Positions 36,623 to 37,145 of a stretch of 37,145 nt of DNA are shown here, in pieces. Numbering within the stretch: position 1 is the first letter of the stretch; every line of letters begins with the position of its first letter. The translations under genes and the position numbers were made by a program. Below the pieces are notes generated by a model. The model ran no database searches. It was given only the letters and a program-made list of their open reading frames with translations, and was not told where the DNA came from. Source of the stretch: Myxococcaceae bacterium (GTDB lineage: Bacteria > Myxococcota > Myxococcia > Myxococcales > Myxococcaceae); the NCBI GenBank assembly GCA_019694595.1, contig JAIBBQ010000044.1, positions 1-37,145 of the forward strand. The letters run 5' to 3'.

Positions 36623-37145
36623 TCAGGCTTCGACGTGCATGCGACCTTCGTGCCGGTGTTCCGGCGTCGGTTCCTTGACGCTCCCGGCGGCGGCGCGCGG
36701 CGGGCGGGCGTCGGTCTCGCGGAGTTCCGCGGCTTCCTCGCGCCGCTCGTGGCGCGGCTCTCCGTGGGAAAAGGAGCCCAGCGCGACGCCTTCGTGACGC
36801 AGCACCTCGCGCAGCTCGTCGGCGCCGCGGGCGAGGAGCGGCGAGGCGGGGCCATCGACGCGCACCTCGGCGCGGCCTTCGCGCACCCGCACGTCGAGCT
36901 CCAGCCGGCCTGCGGCCTCGGTCTCCAGCGCGAGCTGCACGTGACGCGGGTGGAGCTGGAGCTGGAGCGTCGGCTCCGCGAGCGCGAGCTGCAGCACCGC
37001 GTGGGCCGGGTCGGTCGCGCGCACCGGGGCGAGCGGGGCCGGGCCGTCGCTCGCGGCCGCGGGGCGCTCAGGAGCCGGCGCGAGCGTCGGCGCGGCGGCG
37101 TTCGCCTCCGTCACCTTGGGCGGCGTGGGCGATGAGGGCTCCGCG
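36623..37145 (-). CDS. fliK: Flagellar hook-length control protein, C-terminal part (5' end outside window)
   Basis: The reading frame is open through the right edge, so only the last 174 or so residues are seen; a GTG at 37114 is in frame but need not be the start. The visible part begins Ala/Pro-rich. It contains a Flg_hook-like domain (ALAEPTLQLQLHPRHVQLALE in pieces, GRLELDVRVREGRAEVRVDG, LLARGADELREVLRHEGVALGSFS), the FliK C-terminal fold that meets FlhB, and ends in a charged tail. It is followed 15 bases later by flgD, the common fliK-flgD-flgE order. Start and total length cannot be given. Confidence 0.8.
   Translation of the reverse strand, partial: AEPSSPTPPKVTEANAAAPTLAPAPERPAAASDGPAPLAPVRATDPAHAVLQLALAEPTLQLQLHPRHVQLALETEAAGRLELDVRVREGRAEVRVDGPASPLLARGADELREVLRHEGVALGSFSHGEPRHERREEAAELRETDARPPRAAAGSVKEPTPEHRHEGRMHVEA

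Overview
The window is very GC-rich, with strong third-position G/C bias in every convincing gene. It holds no RNA genes, insertion sequences, CRISPR array or phage genes. Two dense blocks of chromosomal genes fill it: an unusually large two-component signalling cluster and the core of a flagellar gene cluster. Soluble hybrid kinases with several modules, an Rcp1-type receiver, a sigma-54 activator and high GC fit a member of the Myxococcota (deltaproteobacterial lineage). The flagellar genes point to a flagellated lineage such as the Anaeromyxobacter side rather than Myxococcus itself. The lineage is an inference from gene content, not a database match.

Left block (1-18809): the 3' end of a membrane-anchored TPR-like protein, a lone receiver, a small lipoprotein followed by a receiver and a GAF-PAS kinase, an NtrC-like sigma-54 activator, a receiver-kinase, and a 1007-residue kinase with two transmitter modules around a receiver. 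Next come a ketoacyl synthase III-like enzyme and a thiamine-diphosphate enzyme, both on the minus strand and directly upstream of those two kinases. Divergent from them runs a HTH-receiver protein, a second large dual-transmitter hybrid kinase, an Rcp1-like receiver and a receiver-kinase-receiver protein, the last three joined by ATGA overlaps. Altogether I count 10 receiver domains and 7 transmitter (HisKA/HATPase) modules in about 18 kb. The most interesting unit is the minus-strand run 12589-5566: two biosynthetic enzymes and two kinases with at most 26 bases between genes, which could make and sense a small molecule.

Right block (18822-37145): reading right to left, fliK (partial), flgD, flgE, flbD, motA, then an inverted insert (a MinD-like ATPase and a fliJ-like gene on the plus strand), a diguanylate cyclase, motB, fliL, fliM, fliN, fliO, fliP, fliQ, fliR, flhB, flhA, flhF, flhG, a FliA/WhiG-type sigma factor and finally sthA. 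From flhB to sthA most junctions overlap or nearly touch. A near-consensus sigma-54 promoter lies just before fliL, with a long palindrome about 90 bases upstream of the predicted start, so the export/C-ring operon probably has its own sigma-54 control.

No gene-free stretch exceeds about 250 bases. The three longer spacers (980-1183, 12590-12829, 31860-32060) separate divergent genes and are described as control regions.
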